The notes beneath the pieces were generated by a model, which had not been told where the DNA came from, ran no database searches, and worked only from the letters and a program-made list of their open reading frames with translations. Shown here one piece after another: positions 1-8,866 of a DNA stretch of 64,000 bases. A program made the translations under genes and the position numbers. The stretch's first letter is position 1; every line of letters starts with the position of its first letter. Source of the stretch: an uncultured Bacteroidales bacterium (GTDB lineage: Bacteria; Bacteroidota; Bacteroidia; Bacteroidales; Paludibacteraceae); NCBI GenBank assembly GCA_902799555.1, contig CADCBB010000001.1, forward strand, positions 105,000 to 168,999, given 5' to 3'.

Positions 1-1
1 C

Positions 2-133
2 CGTTGGTTAGAAGCAGATGAGTTAGGCGGCACAGCGGTCTTCCTCGCTTCGCATGCTTCGGATGCGGTCAACGGACAAATTATCTACGTGGACGGCGGT
101 ATTCTCGCTTATATAGGACGTCAACCCAAATGA
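2..133 (+). CDS. SDR-family dehydrogenase, C-terminal end (partial)
   Basis: Only the last 43 residues are in the window; the gene starts upstream. The tail reads LGGTAVFLASHASDAVNG followed by YVDGGILAYIG, the usual C-terminal end of short-chain dehydrogenases of the gluconate 5-dehydrogenase / 2-deoxy-gluconate 3-dehydrogenase (KduD) group, which reduce sugar-acid ketones with NAD(P)H in the cytoplasm. The stop codon overlaps the next start as ATGA (130-133), so the two genes are translationally coupled. The neighbour is DUF4861, a family I know from pectin/uronate gene clusters, which favours a uronate-pathway role. The exact substrate cannot be decided from this fragment. Confidence 0.8.
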   Translation, partial: RWLEADELGGTAVFLASHASDAVNGQIIYVDGGILAYIGRQPK

Positions 134-969
134 AAAAGTTTTTTTTAATAGGATTAGTCGCCCTCACGTTGACGGCATGTCATAAGGAGGCGGTGCAACC
201 GAAGGTGTATGGCCGTTATGTGCCGGAACGCAAAGATGATTTTGCGTGGGAGAACGAGTATGCGGCATTCCGTATGTACGGACCTGCTTTGCGACCGGAG
301 AACCCATCCAACGGTGTGGACCTCTGGCTTAAATCGAGGCCCGAGCTGGTAGTCGATAGTTTCTATTATCGCGAGCATGTGTTGGGCTTGCCATACCATA
401 TTAACTATGGTAAGGGGCTGGATTGCTACAAAGTAGGCCATACCTGCGGATGCGGAGGTATGGTAGTCATTGCCAATGATACAACCTGGATAGGCGGTGC
501 CTATGACCGTTGGGAGATCCTCGAACAGACACCCGATAAATTTGTTTTCCGCTTAGAATACGACAGCTTACTCGTAGCCGGTCATATTTTGCATGAGTCC
601 ATCACGATCACCGCTGAGGCCGGACAGCTGCAGAATAAAGCAGAAGTGGTACTAACCGGAGATTATTCCGGCGAGATGCTTGTTGGCGGCGGAATCTACT
701 TGCATGACACGGTGGACTACTACCTGACGAAACCGGAGGTTGGATACGTGTTCTACGAGGAAGATGCGCTGAGTGATAAGACGGCGGCTAAGATGAATTA
801 CGAATACAACGGTAGTACCACTCAGGGACGCGTCCAGATCTCTGTCAAAACGCCGGGTGCTACGCTGACGGAGATTCGGGACGGTAACCTTATCGCTGTA
901 CGTCCGTACGAATTATGTGACACGCTGACGTATTATTTTGGCGCTACGTGGAGTGAGTGGAGTGAATAA
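130..969 (+). CDS. DUF4861-family lipoprotein
   Basis: 279 residues. The start MKKFFLIGLVALTLTAC is a lipoprotein signal peptide with lipobox LTAC, so the mature protein is lipid-anchored in the envelope. The body (VYGRYVPERKDDFAWEN, then RMYGPALRPENPSNGVDLW) is typical of DUF4861, a family I associate with uronate/pectin utilisation loci in Bacteroidota. Three cysteines cluster near residues 98-116 (CYKVGHTCGCGG). It overlaps the upstream sugar-acid dehydrogenase by 4 nt. The biochemical activity is not established; a carbohydrate-handling role is inferred from context only. Confidence 0.8.
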   Translation: MKKFFLIGLVALTLTACHKEAVQPKVYGRYVPERKDDFAWENEYAAFRMYGPALRPENPSNGVDLWLKSRPELVVDSFYYREHVLGLPYHINYGKGLDCYKVGHTCGCGGMVVIANDTTWIGGAYDRWEILEQTPDKFVFRLEYDSLLVAGHILHESITITAEAGQLQNKAEVVLTGDYSGEMLVGGGIYLHDTVDYYLTKPEVGYVFYEEDALSDKTAAKMNYEYNGSTTQGRVQISVKTPGATLTEIRDGNLIAVRPYELCDTLTYYFGATWSEWSE

Positions 970-971
970 GT

Positions 972-3248
972 ATGAGTTTTCTGGATCAACTGAATGAAGC
1001 CCAACGGGAGGCGGTGACGTGTACGGAAGGTGCGTCGCTGATTGTGGCAGGTGCCGGGTCGGGTAAGACTCGTGTGCTGACGTATCGTATCGCTTATCTC
1101 TTGCAACAAGGCGTACCGGCGAGTCGGATCATGGCGCTGACCTTTACCAACAAAGCCGCCCGGGAGATGAAAGAGCGTATCCAGAAGTTAGTGGGCGAAG
1201 AAGCCCGCTATCTCATGATGGGTACGTTCCATAGTGTATGTGGAAGATTATTGCGCCCAGAATCGGAAAAACTTGGTCATACAAGAGACTTTACTATCTA
1301 CGATACGGCTGATAGTAAATCGCTGCTAAAATCTATTTGTAAAGAATTAGGATTAGATGACAAAGTTTATAAACCAGGTCTGGTTCTATACCGAATATCC
1401 TCTTTAAAGAATAATTTTGTTACTCCAGAGAATTACGGAGCTAATTTGAATCTTCAAAAAGAGGATCGAGATATGCGCATGTATCAATTATATGATGTGT
1501 ACAAACTCTATCAATCTAAGATGTTGGAATGCAATGCTATGGATTTTGACGATATGTTGTTGGAAACATTGCGGTTGATGAGAGATTTTCCTGAAGTGCG
1601 CAATAAAATCCAACAACAATTCCAATATGTATTTGTCGATGAATATCAGGATACAAATCATGTACAATATCTACTTGTAAAAGAGTTTTCGGCTCCGCAG
1701 AATAATATTTGTGTCGTAGGCGATGATTCACAATCAATATATTCATTTCGGGGGGCAGATATAAACAATATCCTTGATTTTCAGACGCAATACTCGGATG
1801 TGCATGTGTTTAAATTGGAACGCAACTACCGTTCGACTCAAAATATTGTGAAAGCTAGCAATTCTCTTATCTCCAACAATTCAGATAGAATTCCTAAAGA
1901 AATATATTCTGAAAGAGAAGAAGGTTCGCAATTGATATTGAAACCATACAACACAGATAAGGAGGAGGCTGTAGGCGTTGTCGCCCAAATTAGGCAAGAA
2001 CATTCTACCTTACACACCTCGTATAATAGTATTGCCGTGCTGTATAGAACAAATGTCCAGTCTCGATTGCTGGAGGATGAATTACGTAATCGTGAGATAC
2101 CATATCGCATTTATGGCGGCATGTCATTTTATCAGCGAAAAGAGATTAAAGACATTATTAGCTATCTACGACTTGCGGTTAATCCTTTGGATAACGAAGC
2201 TCTTTTGAGAGCTATTAGTATCTATAGTGGCATAGGGGCTGTAACAATGAAAAAGGTTGCCGCTTGTGCGAAGGAATATAATGTTTCCTATTTGGAAGCA
2301 ATGCGGGATTCGGAAAAAATCGGTATTTGTGTAGGCACTGCGGCTGCTAAATTGCAAGCGTTTGCAACTAAAATAGAGAATCTTTCTGCAATAAATAAGG
2401 AGCAAGGAGCCTCTGCCGTTGTAATACAAATATTGGAAATAACAGAAACTCCGCTTGATGTGAAATTGCTGCATGACAAAGAGGAAATAGACAGAGTTCA
2501 AAATATCCAATCGTTTGTGCAGCAAATTAAAGAATACGAGGCGGAGAGAAAGGATTCGAGTGAGAATGTCCCTATAAATGAGTTTTTATACGAAGTAAGT
2601 CTTCTTACGGATCAAGATGATAATCAAAATGACACAACAGACCGTGTCACTTTAATGACTGTTCATAGCGCAAAGGGATTAGAGTTTCCGACAGTTTTCA
2701 TTACAGGTCTAGAAAATGGGGTGTTCCCTTCATGGCATAGTACAGATGATATGAAAGAATTGGAAGAGGAACGCCGCTTATTTTATGTGGCTATTACACG
2801 TGCAATGGAACGTTGTTATTTATGCTATGCAAAAATAAGGTTTGTTAATGGCGAAAGAAAAGTCCAAACTAGGTCAATGTTCCTGAATGATATAGATCGT
2901 CAATACATAAAATCATCCAATACTTATTCTTCTTGTGGTGAAACGGTTAAATCTCATTGGAATTTTACTTATTCATCCAATGCGGCATTCTCTCGAAGCT
3001 GGGGCGCTCCTCAAAATTATGGAGTAGAAACTCCGCCCACTCCGAAAACGCCTGTCCGTCAAGAGCAAACGCCGATCACTTCATCCTGGAAAGCAGGCGA
3101 CCGTGTTTCGCATCGTGTGTTCGGTCAGGGAACGGTCATGCGGGTGTATCGCGATGAGGTGACGGAGAACGACAAGATAGAAATAGCCTTCGATACCCAA
3201 GGCACGAAGACATTGTTACTAACGCATGCAAAATTGGAACGCGCTTAG
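972..3248 (+). CDS. UvrD/PcrA-type superfamily 1A DNA helicase
   Basis: 758 residues, the normal length for PcrA/UvrD, an ATP-driven 3'-5' helicase of nucleotide-excision and mismatch repair. Visible motifs: Walker A GAGSGKT (residues 27-33), ALTFTNKAA (motif Ia), DEYQDT near 223 (Walker B), GDDSQSIYSFRGA (motif III), LERNYRST (motif IV), TLMTVHSAKGLEF (motif V) and FYVAITRA (motif VI). The C-terminal 50 residues form the Tudor-like end (GDRVSHRVFGQGTV). It starts 2 nt after the DUF4861 stop and its stop codon overlaps that of the convergent chrA gene. The stretch from about 1260 to 3000 is far more AT-rich, with different codon choice from both ends, although the reading frame and motifs are intact. 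Confidence 0.95.
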   Translation: MSFLDQLNEAQREAVTCTEGASLIVAGAGSGKTRVLTYRIAYLLQQGVPASRIMALTFTNKAAREMKERIQKLVGEEARYLMMGTFHSVCGRLLRPESEKLGHTRDFTIYDTADSKSLLKSICKELGLDDKVYKPGLVLYRISSLKNNFVTPENYGANLNLQKEDRDMRMYQLYDVYKLYQSKMLECNAMDFDDMLLETLRLMRDFPEVRNKIQQQFQYVFVDEYQDTNHVQYLLVKEFSAPQNNICVVGDDSQSIYSFRGADINNILDFQTQYSDVHVFKLERNYRSTQNIVKASNSLISNNSDRIPKEIYSEREEGSQLILKPYNTDKEEAVGVVAQIRQEHSTLHTSYNSIAVLYRTNVQSRLLEDELRNREIPYRIYGGMSFYQRKEIKDIISYLRLAVNPLDNEALLRAISIYSGIGAVTMKKVAACAKEYNVSYLEAMRDSEKIGICVGTAAAKLQAFATKIENLSAINKEQGASAVVIQILEITETPLDVKLLHDKEEIDRVQNIQSFVQQIKEYEAERKDSSENVPINEFLYEVSLLTDQDDNQNDTTDRVTLMTVHSAKGLEFPTVFITGLENGVFPSWHSTDDMKELEEERRLFYVAITRAMERCYLCYAKIRFVNGERKVQTRSMFLNDIDRQYIKSSNTYSSCGETVKSHWNFTYSSNAAFSRSWGAPQNYGVETPPTPKTPVRQEQTPITSSWKAGDRVSHRVFGQGTVMRVYRDEVTENDKIEIAFDTQGTKTLLLTHAKLERA

Positions 3249-3808
3249 GCGTAGATGCAATAACCGGCGACACCGGCGAGAAGAATCAATAAGATAGGGT
3301 GACTGAGAATTTCGGTCACTTTATTTTTGGCGAAGTTAGGTAGGATCGTTAGGCATGCCACCGTAGCAAAGATGATCCATGAAATAGGATCAATGAAATT
3401 GGTCGGTTTGATAAGCAAGAGAGCCGCTGAGGCTACGAGACCGATGACGGTGAATCGCAACATCCGCAGGGTCTGCTCATAATAGGGATTGCCCTGAAAT
3501 TTATTCCGTAACCAGAAATACGCTTTGCATATACTGAGCATAATGATCAGGCTCGGCAGGATAATGGCACAGGTAGCGATGAGGCTGCCCCATATGCCGG
3601 CGGTAGTATAACCAACGTAGGTGGCGCAGTTGATGCCGATCGGTCCCGGAGTTACTTGGCTGACTGCTACGATATCCACAAATTCCTGCTGACTCATCCA
3701 GCCATGATTCTCCACTTCCATCTCTATTAGAGACAGAATAGCCAGGCCGCCACCAAAACCGAAGAGGCCTATTTTGAAGAACGATATGAATAGAGCCAGA
3801 TAGAGCAT
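3245..3808 (-). CDS. ChrA-family transporter, second short subunit
   Basis: 187 residues from the start at 3808; I chose this ATG because the conserved family start (LYLALFISFFKIGLFGFGGGLAILSLIE) follows it directly and the longer reading frame adds unrelated sequence. It is a single CHR domain with several membrane helices and the conserved VSQVTPGPIGINCATYVGY motif. Short CHR proteins occur as tandem pairs that together form one antiporter-like unit for chromate or related oxyanions. The start overlaps the upstream chrA partner by 40 nt and the stop overlaps the helicase stop. Real substrates are often not chromate. Confidence 0.88.
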   Translation of the reverse strand: MLYLALFISFFKIGLFGFGGGLAILSLIEMEVENHGWMSQQEFVDIVAVSQVTPGPIGINCATYVGYTTAGIWGSLIATCAIILPSLIIMLSICKAYFWLRNKFQGNPYYEQTLRMLRFTVIGLVASAALLLIKPTNFIDPISWIIFATVACLTILPNFAKNKVTEILSHPILLILLAGVAGYCIYA

Positions 3809-4311
3809 AAAGTGATTATTATTGTTGCCAGAATAACCCACACGGGATTCACATGCCCGAGCCAAATAAGCAGAGCGGCAGCGATGGGGATGAGCGCAGT
3901 AACCCATGAGATCTTCGCCGATTTAGCCATCTTGAACAAAGGGGCAGCGATCAGGGCGACGACAGCAGGACGAATGCCTTTGAAAGCTGCCTCCACAGCA
4001 GGGTACTCTTTCCATTCCTGAAATACCATTGCGATAGCAAGGATAATGAGGAAAGAGGGTAGAACGGCTCCCAAGACCGCGCCGCATACACCTTTCCATC
4101 CGCCTACACGCCAGCCGATAAAGATGGCAGAGTTAACAGCAATGAGTCCCGGAGCTGCTTGTGCAAGCGCAATCATATTGAGGAATTCCTCCTCATCGAT
4201 CCAGCCCTTGCAATCCACTACTTCACGTTGAATAAGTGGTAACATGGCATAACCTCCACCGAGGGTGAAAGTGCCTATTTTGAGGTAGGTGTAGAAAAGT
4301 TGCCAGAACAT
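3769..4311 (-). CDS. ChrA-family transporter, first short subunit
   Basis: 180 residues, one CHR domain: FYTYLKIGTFTLGGGYAMLP at the N-terminus and ALAQAAPGLIAVNSAIFIGW, the paired counterpart of the PGPIGIN motif in the next gene. It has four to five membrane segments and a short basic tail. It lies 27 nt downstream of udk on the same strand and overlaps the second subunit by 40 nt, so udk-chrA-chrA is probably one transcript. The two subunits likely assemble as a heterodimer in the inner membrane. Oxyanion export is the family role; the substrate here is unknown. Confidence 0.9.
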   Translation of the reverse strand: MFWQLFYTYLKIGTFTLGGGYAMLPLIQREVVDCKGWIDEEEFLNMIALAQAAPGLIAVNSAIFIGWRVGGWKGVCGAVLGAVLPSFLIILAIAMVFQEWKEYPAVEAAFKGIRPAVVALIAAPLFKMAKSAKISWVTALIPIAAALLIWLGHVNPVWVILATIIITLCSIWLYSYRSSK

Positions 4312-4338
4312 TAGCTGTCAGCTATTAGCTATTGGCTT

Positions 4339-4959
4339 TTAATCTTTATTCTCCCGTAATTGCTGCTTGACGAACTTGGAGAGCATGTTGATCGCCGCAT
4401 TGTTATGTCCGCCTTGTGGAACGATGACATCCGCGAAACGTTTGCAGGGCTCGATAAACTGCTCATGCATCGGTTTGAGCACGCGTTTATAACGCTCAAT
4501 AACCTGCTCTGCGGTACGGCCACGCTCAACCACGTCACGTTTCATGACGCGAATGAGTCGTTCATCGGCATCGGCATCTACGAAGATCTTCAGGTCCATT
4601 TGGTCGCGCATCTTAGGCTCACGCAGCGCCATGATACCTTCTACCACGATGACCTCCTTGGGCTCGATATGAATCGTTTCTTTGGAGCGGGTGCAGGTAA
4701 TATACGAATAGATAGGCTGCTCGATAGCTTTGCCCTCTTTGAGCATGGCGATATGCTTGGTCAGCAGATCCCAGTCAAACGCATCCGGATGGTCAAAGTT
4801 AATGTTCTGACGCTCCTCTACCGGAACGTGACTGCTATCCTTGTAGTACGAGTCTTGGGGAATGACTACTACCTCTCCTTTCGGAAGGCGCTCAATGAGT
4901 TTTTTGACTACCGTTGTTTTACCCGAGCCGGTACCGCCCGCAATGCCGATGATAAACAT
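4339..4959 (-). CDS. udk: Uridine kinase
   Basis: 206 residues from the ATG at 4959. This start is chosen because the P-loop start MFIIGIAGGTGSGKTT matches the family, and the longer frame would begin inside the promoter. It phosphorylates uridine and cytidine to UMP and CMP in pyrimidine salvage. Walker A is GGTGSGKTT (residues 8-16); PQDSYYKD, NFDHPDAFDW and the lid region RLIRVMKRDVVERGRT are all present. It is first in a minus-strand transcript followed by two chrA genes. Its promoter faces that of the OmpA/TPR gene. A second kinase of this superfamily is at 35105. Confidence 0.95.
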   Translation of the reverse strand: MFIIGIAGGTGSGKTTVVKKLIERLPKGEVVVIPQDSYYKDSSHVPVEERQNINFDHPDAFDWDLLTKHIAMLKEGKAIEQPIYSYITCTRSKETIHIEPKEVIVVEGIMALREPKMRDQMDLKIFVDADADERLIRVMKRDVVERGRTAEQVIERYKRVLKPMHEQFIEPCKRFADVIVPQGGHNNAAINMLSKFVKQQLRENKD

Positions 4960-4989
4960 AAAATCGATTTGTTTGTCTGTTCGGGCTGC

Positions 4990-5020
4990 AAAGGTACTAC
5001 AAAATTTGCATATATGCAAG
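4990..5020 (-). promoter_or_regulatory. Bacteroidota promoter for udk
   Basis: On the minus strand TTG (5020-5018) and TACCTTTG (4997-4990) are 20 nt apart. Transcription would start near 4984, some 25 nt before the udk start. The -33 region sits in the palindrome TTGCATATATGCAA. Confidence 0.8.
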
Positions 5021-5047
5021 TTTTCTGTATTTTTTTTTCAAAATTTC

Positions 5048-5078
5048 TTGCGTAATTCAAAAAAATAGTGTATCTTTG
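5048..5078 (+). promoter_or_regulatory. Bacteroidota promoter for the OmpA/TPR lipoprotein gene
   Basis: TTG at 5048-5050 and TATCTTTG at 5071-5078, 20 nt apart, followed by GCAGCG. It is divergent from the udk promoter, the two -33 boxes being about 30 nt apart. Confidence 0.8.
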
Positions 5079-5117
5079 CAGCGATTTTGTGTAAACAACT
5101 TAAATTAACTAATTTAT

Positions 5118-6809
5118 ATGCATATGAAAAAAGGTTTATTATTTAGCCTCATTGCTGCTATGGTAGTGTTGGCTTCGTGTAACAAAACACTCCCGAATCC
5201 GGAGCAAATTTCCGTTAATCCGAACCCGCTGGAGTTGAAGGGCGGTAAGGTGAATGCCGAGATTACCGGTACTTTCCCTGAGAAGAAATTTGCGAAGAAA
5301 GGTGTTCTTGTTGTTACCCCGGTTCTTAAATTTGACGGCCAGGAAGTACTCGGAGAGCCTGTTACCTACGTAGGTGAGAAGGCGAAGGAGAACGGTAAGA
5401 CGGTGAATTACCGTGACGGTGGTCGTTACAGCCAGAGCTGCTCGTTTGATTTTGTTCCGGCAATGATTAAGTCGGAGCTCTATCTGCGTTTTAAGGCAAC
5501 TGTTGGTAACAAAGACATTGAGATCCCTGATTTGAAGGTGGCTGACGGTGTGATGGTAACATCCGACTTGGCTAGCTCGAAAGACAACAAGACCGCTTGC
5601 ACCCCGGATAAGTTCCAACGTGTTATCCAGGAGTTGACCGAGGCTGACATTATGTTCCTCATTCAGAGCGCAGATGTTCGTTCTAACCAGACCAAGAGCG
5701 AGGAGATGAAGGCCCTGCAGGCTGCTATCAAAGAGGCTAAGAACAACGAGAAGAAAGAGATCAATAAGATCGAGGTTTCCGGTTATGCTTCTCCTGATGG
5801 TGGCATGGACCTGAACGAGAAACTGGCGCAGAACCGTCAGAAAGCGGCTGCTAACTTCTTGAAGAAAGATCTGAAGAAAAATAAAGTAGGTAACGCTGTT
5901 GAGTCCAATATCACCGCTGAAGACTGGGAAGGTTTCCAGAAAGCAATGGAGAACAGCAACCTTCAGGACAAAGACCTCGTTCTTCGCGTGCTCTCTATGT
6001 ACAGCGATCCGGAGGAGCGTGAGGCACAGATCAAGAACCTGAGCGCAGTATATAAAAATATTGCTGAGGACATCCTTCCGGCTCTCCGTCGCAGCCGTCT
6101 GATCTTGACGACCGACCTGATCGGTAAGAGCGATGACGAGATTCGTGCGTTGGCAAAGAACGACCCGGCTCAACTTAGCGTTGAGGAGTTGCTTTATGCT
6201 GCTACCCTGACCAGCGACAAGGCTGAGAAGATGGCGATCTATCAGAAAGCTGCTGAGTTATACAACGACTACCGAGCATACAATGGTATGGGTCAACTCT
6301 ATTTCGAGGCAGGTAACTATGCTGAGGCTGGTCGTTGCTATCAGAAAGCGCTGGAGATCCAGCCGAATGATCCGGACGTAAACTACAACGCAGGTCTCGT
6401 GGCTTTGGCTGCTGATGATCTTGAGAAAGCTGAGTACTATTTCGGTAAGGCTGCCGGTACCAAGGCTAACCTCAGTGCCGCTATGGGTACGCTCTATACG
6501 AAGAAGGGTGACTACGCTGCTGCTAAGAAAGCATATGGCGAGAACGCAACGAACAATGCTGCCGTTCAGCAGATTCTGGACGAGAACTACGCAGCTGCTT
6601 CGAAGACCCTCGACAATGTGAAAGAGCCGAACGCTGTTACTGCATACCTCAAGGCAGTTGTAGGTGCTCGCACCAATGACAAGGCTGCTGTTTATGCTAA
6701 CTTGAAATCGGCTGTTGAGCAAGACACTAGCCTTAAAGCGCGTGCTGCTCGTGACATCGAGTTCGCAAAATATGCTGAGGAGGCTGAGTTTCAAGCTATT
6801 GTTAAATAA
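5118..6809 (+). CDS. Lipoprotein with OmpA-like and TPR domains
   Basis: 563 residues (ATG at 5118; the ATG at 5124, giving MKKGLLFS, is equally likely). The signal peptide ends in the lipobox VLASC. The first third is beta-rich (ELKGGKVNAEITGTFPEK). The middle carries an OmpA-like peptidoglycan-binding pattern (IEVSGYASPDGG, then LNEKLAQNRQKAAANFL). The last third has TPR helices (YNGMGQLYFEAGNYAEAGRC, CYQKALEIQPNDPDVNYNAG). It is probably an outer-membrane lipoprotein that holds peptidoglycan. Its codon use is strongly biased (GCT, CGT, AAG), as in a highly expressed gene, and it has its own promoter. The next gene starts on its stop codon. The partner bound by the TPRs is unknown. Confidence 0.85.
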   Translation: MHMKKGLLFSLIAAMVVLASCNKTLPNPEQISVNPNPLELKGGKVNAEITGTFPEKKFAKKGVLVVTPVLKFDGQEVLGEPVTYVGEKAKENGKTVNYRDGGRYSQSCSFDFVPAMIKSELYLRFKATVGNKDIEIPDLKVADGVMVTSDLASSKDNKTACTPDKFQRVIQELTEADIMFLIQSADVRSNQTKSEEMKALQAAIKEAKNNEKKEINKIEVSGYASPDGGMDLNEKLAQNRQKAAANFLKKDLKKNKVGNAVESNITAEDWEGFQKAMENSNLQDKDLVLRVLSMYSDPEEREAQIKNLSAVYKNIAEDILPALRRSRLILTTDLIGKSDDEIRALAKNDPAQLSVEELLYAATLTSDKAEKMAIYQKAAELYNDYRAYNGMGQLYFEAGNYAEAGRCYQKALEIQPNDPDVNYNAGLVALAADDLEKAEYYFGKAAGTKANLSAAMGTLYTKKGDYAAAKKAYGENATNNAAVQQILDENYAAASKTLDNVKEPNAVTAYLKAVVGARTNDKAAVYANLKSAVEQDTSLKARAARDIEFAKYAEEAEFQAIVK

Positions 6810-7045
6810 TGTCGGTTTTATTTCCGAAAGTAAATAAACCCCGTGAGTGGGACTACCGCCCCATTTACTTCGACGAGGAAAAGGAGGCGCGCAAGGATAA
6901 AAGACTTGCGCGTCTTCGTCGAGGGGCTTTCCGCGAGGAACATGAGAAGAACATGACGGAGTTGCGCAAGAAAAAACAATCCAAATTGGTGTTTTGGATC
7001 GTATTGCTCGGCCTGCTTCTTTTCTCCTTCTATTTCCTTTTATAA
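6809..7045 (+). CDS. Small basic membrane protein, unknown
   Basis: 78 residues. The first 55 are highly charged (RKDKRLARLRRGAF) and the last 20 are one hydrophobic helix (LVFWIVLLGLLLFSFYFLL), so it is probably tail-anchored in the inner membrane with a basic cytoplasmic part. It starts within the stop codon of the OmpA/TPR gene (TAATG) and is 24 nt before mutL, so it is co-transcribed. I believe small proteins of this form are conserved beside this lipoprotein in Bacteroidales, but I cannot name a function. Confidence 0.75.
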   Translation: MSVLFPKVNKPREWDYRPIYFDEEKEARKDKRLARLRRGAFREEHEKNMTELRKKKQSKLVFWIVLLGLLLFSFYFLL

Positions 7046-7069
7046 TACGCGCATGTATACGCGATAGAT

Positions 7070-8854
7070 ATGGATATCATTCATCTTTTACCGGACAGTG
7101 TGGCCAACCAGATAGCGGCGGGCGAGGTGATACAGCGCCCTGCTTCGTGTCTGAAAGAGTTGGTAGAGAATAGTTTGGATGCGGGCGCTACTCGTATTCA
7201 GGTTATTGTGCGGGATGCCGGCCGAACCCTGTTGCAGGTAATAGATAATGGTAGTGGCATGAGCGAGATGGATGCCCGTTTGGCGTTCGAGCGGCATGCG
7301 ACCAGTAAGATACAAGAGGCGCAGGACCTGTTTTCATTGCGTACGATGGGTTTTCGCGGGGAAGCCTTGGCAAGTATCTGCGCGGTTGCGCAAGTGGAGA
7401 TGACCACGCGCCGTAACGAAGACGAGACAGGTACGCTCATTGAGATCCATGGATCGGATGTCGTGCGCCAAGAACCCTGTTCGTGTCCTGTAGGAACGAA
7501 CATCAAGGTAAGTAACTTGTTCTTTAATGTGCCGGTACGGCGTAAGTTCCTTAAGACTGACCAGACGGAGTTGCGTAACTTGTTGACGGAGTTCTATCAC
7601 ATCGTTTTGGTCTATCCGAAAGTGGCCTTCACTTTTGTGCATAACGATGAGATCCTCCTTGAACTGCCGGCCGGTACCGAGAAACAGCGTATCGAAGCGG
7701 TGTTCGGAAACTCCAAGAAGAACGTCTATACCTCTGCTTTCGTAGAGGTGAATACAGATACAGAACTGGTGTCTATCCGCGGTTTTGTGGTCAAGCCGGA
7801 GAATGCAACCCGCAAAGCCGAGCAGTATTTCTTTGTTAACGGTCGTTATATGCGCCATCCGTATTTCCTCAAGGCCGTTCAGACGGCTTATTCGGGAATG
7901 CTGACAGCGGACTACCAGCCTTCGTTCTTTATTTATTTCACCATTGCACCGGAAGCGATAGACGTCAATATCCATCCTACCAAGACGGAGATCAAGTTTG
8001 CCGATGAGCAGGCAATCTTCCAGATTCTCATGGCATCGGTACGAGAGGCCTTGGGTAAGTTCACCCTTGCGCCTACCCTCGATTTTGACGCGCAAGGCAG
8101 CATCGATATTCCTCTGCCTTCTACTGAACCGGTGGCAGCACCTCATGTGACGGTGGATCCGACCTATAACCCCTTCCATACCCGTGGCGCTATCTATCCG
8201 GATAAGGCACCGAAGAATTGGGAGAGTCTGTATGAAGCCTTATCTACGCCTCGTGATCTGGAAATCTCGACATCTCAAGAGATGACGATCTCGGACACGG
8301 CGCCGATATGGCAGTATGGCGGGAAATACATCTTTGTGGCAGTGGAGAATGGGCTATTGATGATCAACCAACATCGTGCCCATGTGGCAGTGCTCTATGC
8401 CCGTTTCCTGGAGCAGTTGGCCAATACGCAAGGAGCGATGCAGCAGCTCTTGTTCCCGGAGGTGCTCACGTTGACACCGGATCAAATGGCTTCTTTATTG
8501 CCCTTATTGCCGGACCTGAAAGCAATCGGTTTTGATTTGGAACAATTAAGTCCGGATAGTTATGCTATCCAGGGCGTCCCATCGCAGTTGACAAATCAGT
8601 CCGCAGTGCCGGTGATACAACATATCCTTCAGCAGGTTCGTGAACGCGGGGCAGATACCCAACGTGAGTGGCGTGAACAGATCGCTTTGGCTTTGGCTGA
8701 ACAAGGCGCTATCGTCTATGGTAAACCATTGACGGAGACTGAGATGCGCGAACTGGTGGCACAGCTGATACAACTGCCATCTTACCGCCGCACTGCAGAC
8801 GGAAAGACGATTGTGTCGTTGATGAGTGACGACGAGATAAACAAACGCTTTTAG
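7070..8854 (+). CDS. mutL: DNA mismatch repair protein MutL
   Basis: 594 residues. The N-terminal GHKL ATPase is clear: IAAGEVIQRP, LVENSLDAGA with the catalytic Glu and Asn near 33-34, DNGSGM, and MGFRGEAL near residue 95. The transducer domain (FFVNGRYMRHPYFLKAVQTAY, then IDVNIHPTKTEIKF) follows. The C-terminal dimerisation domain covers about residues 400-594. The nuclease motif DQHA..E is present only as NQHRAHVAVL, and no CPHGRP-like motif is seen, so the protein is probably not an endonuclease. It follows the small membrane gene and is 12 nt before the phosphatase gene. Confidence 0.95.
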   Translation: MDIIHLLPDSVANQIAAGEVIQRPASCLKELVENSLDAGATRIQVIVRDAGRTLLQVIDNGSGMSEMDARLAFERHATSKIQEAQDLFSLRTMGFRGEALASICAVAQVEMTTRRNEDETGTLIEIHGSDVVRQEPCSCPVGTNIKVSNLFFNVPVRRKFLKTDQTELRNLLTEFYHIVLVYPKVAFTFVHNDEILLELPAGTEKQRIEAVFGNSKKNVYTSAFVEVNTDTELVSIRGFVVKPENATRKAEQYFFVNGRYMRHPYFLKAVQTAYSGMLTADYQPSFFIYFTIAPEAIDVNIHPTKTEIKFADEQAIFQILMASVREALGKFTLAPTLDFDAQGSIDIPLPSTEPVAAPHVTVDPTYNPFHTRGAIYPDKAPKNWESLYEALSTPRDLEISTSQEMTISDTAPIWQYGGKYIFVAVENGLLMINQHRAHVAVLYARFLEQLANTQGAMQQLLFPEVLTLTPDQMASLLPLLPDLKAIGFDLEQLSPDSYAIQGVPSQLTNQSAVPVIQHILQQVRERGADTQREWREQIALALAEQGAIVYGKPLTETEMRELVAQLIQLPSYRRTADGKTIVSLMSDDEINKRF

Positions 8855-8866
8855 TGGATTGATACC

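Noticed and set aside
3245-4311. Split chrA as a frameshifted single gene
   Set aside because: Paired short ChrA subunits are a normal form of the family, and each part has a full CHR domain and its own start.
5139-6173. 344-codon antisense frame under the OmpA/TPR gene
   Set aside because: Shadow of the codon-biased plus-strand gene; no motif.
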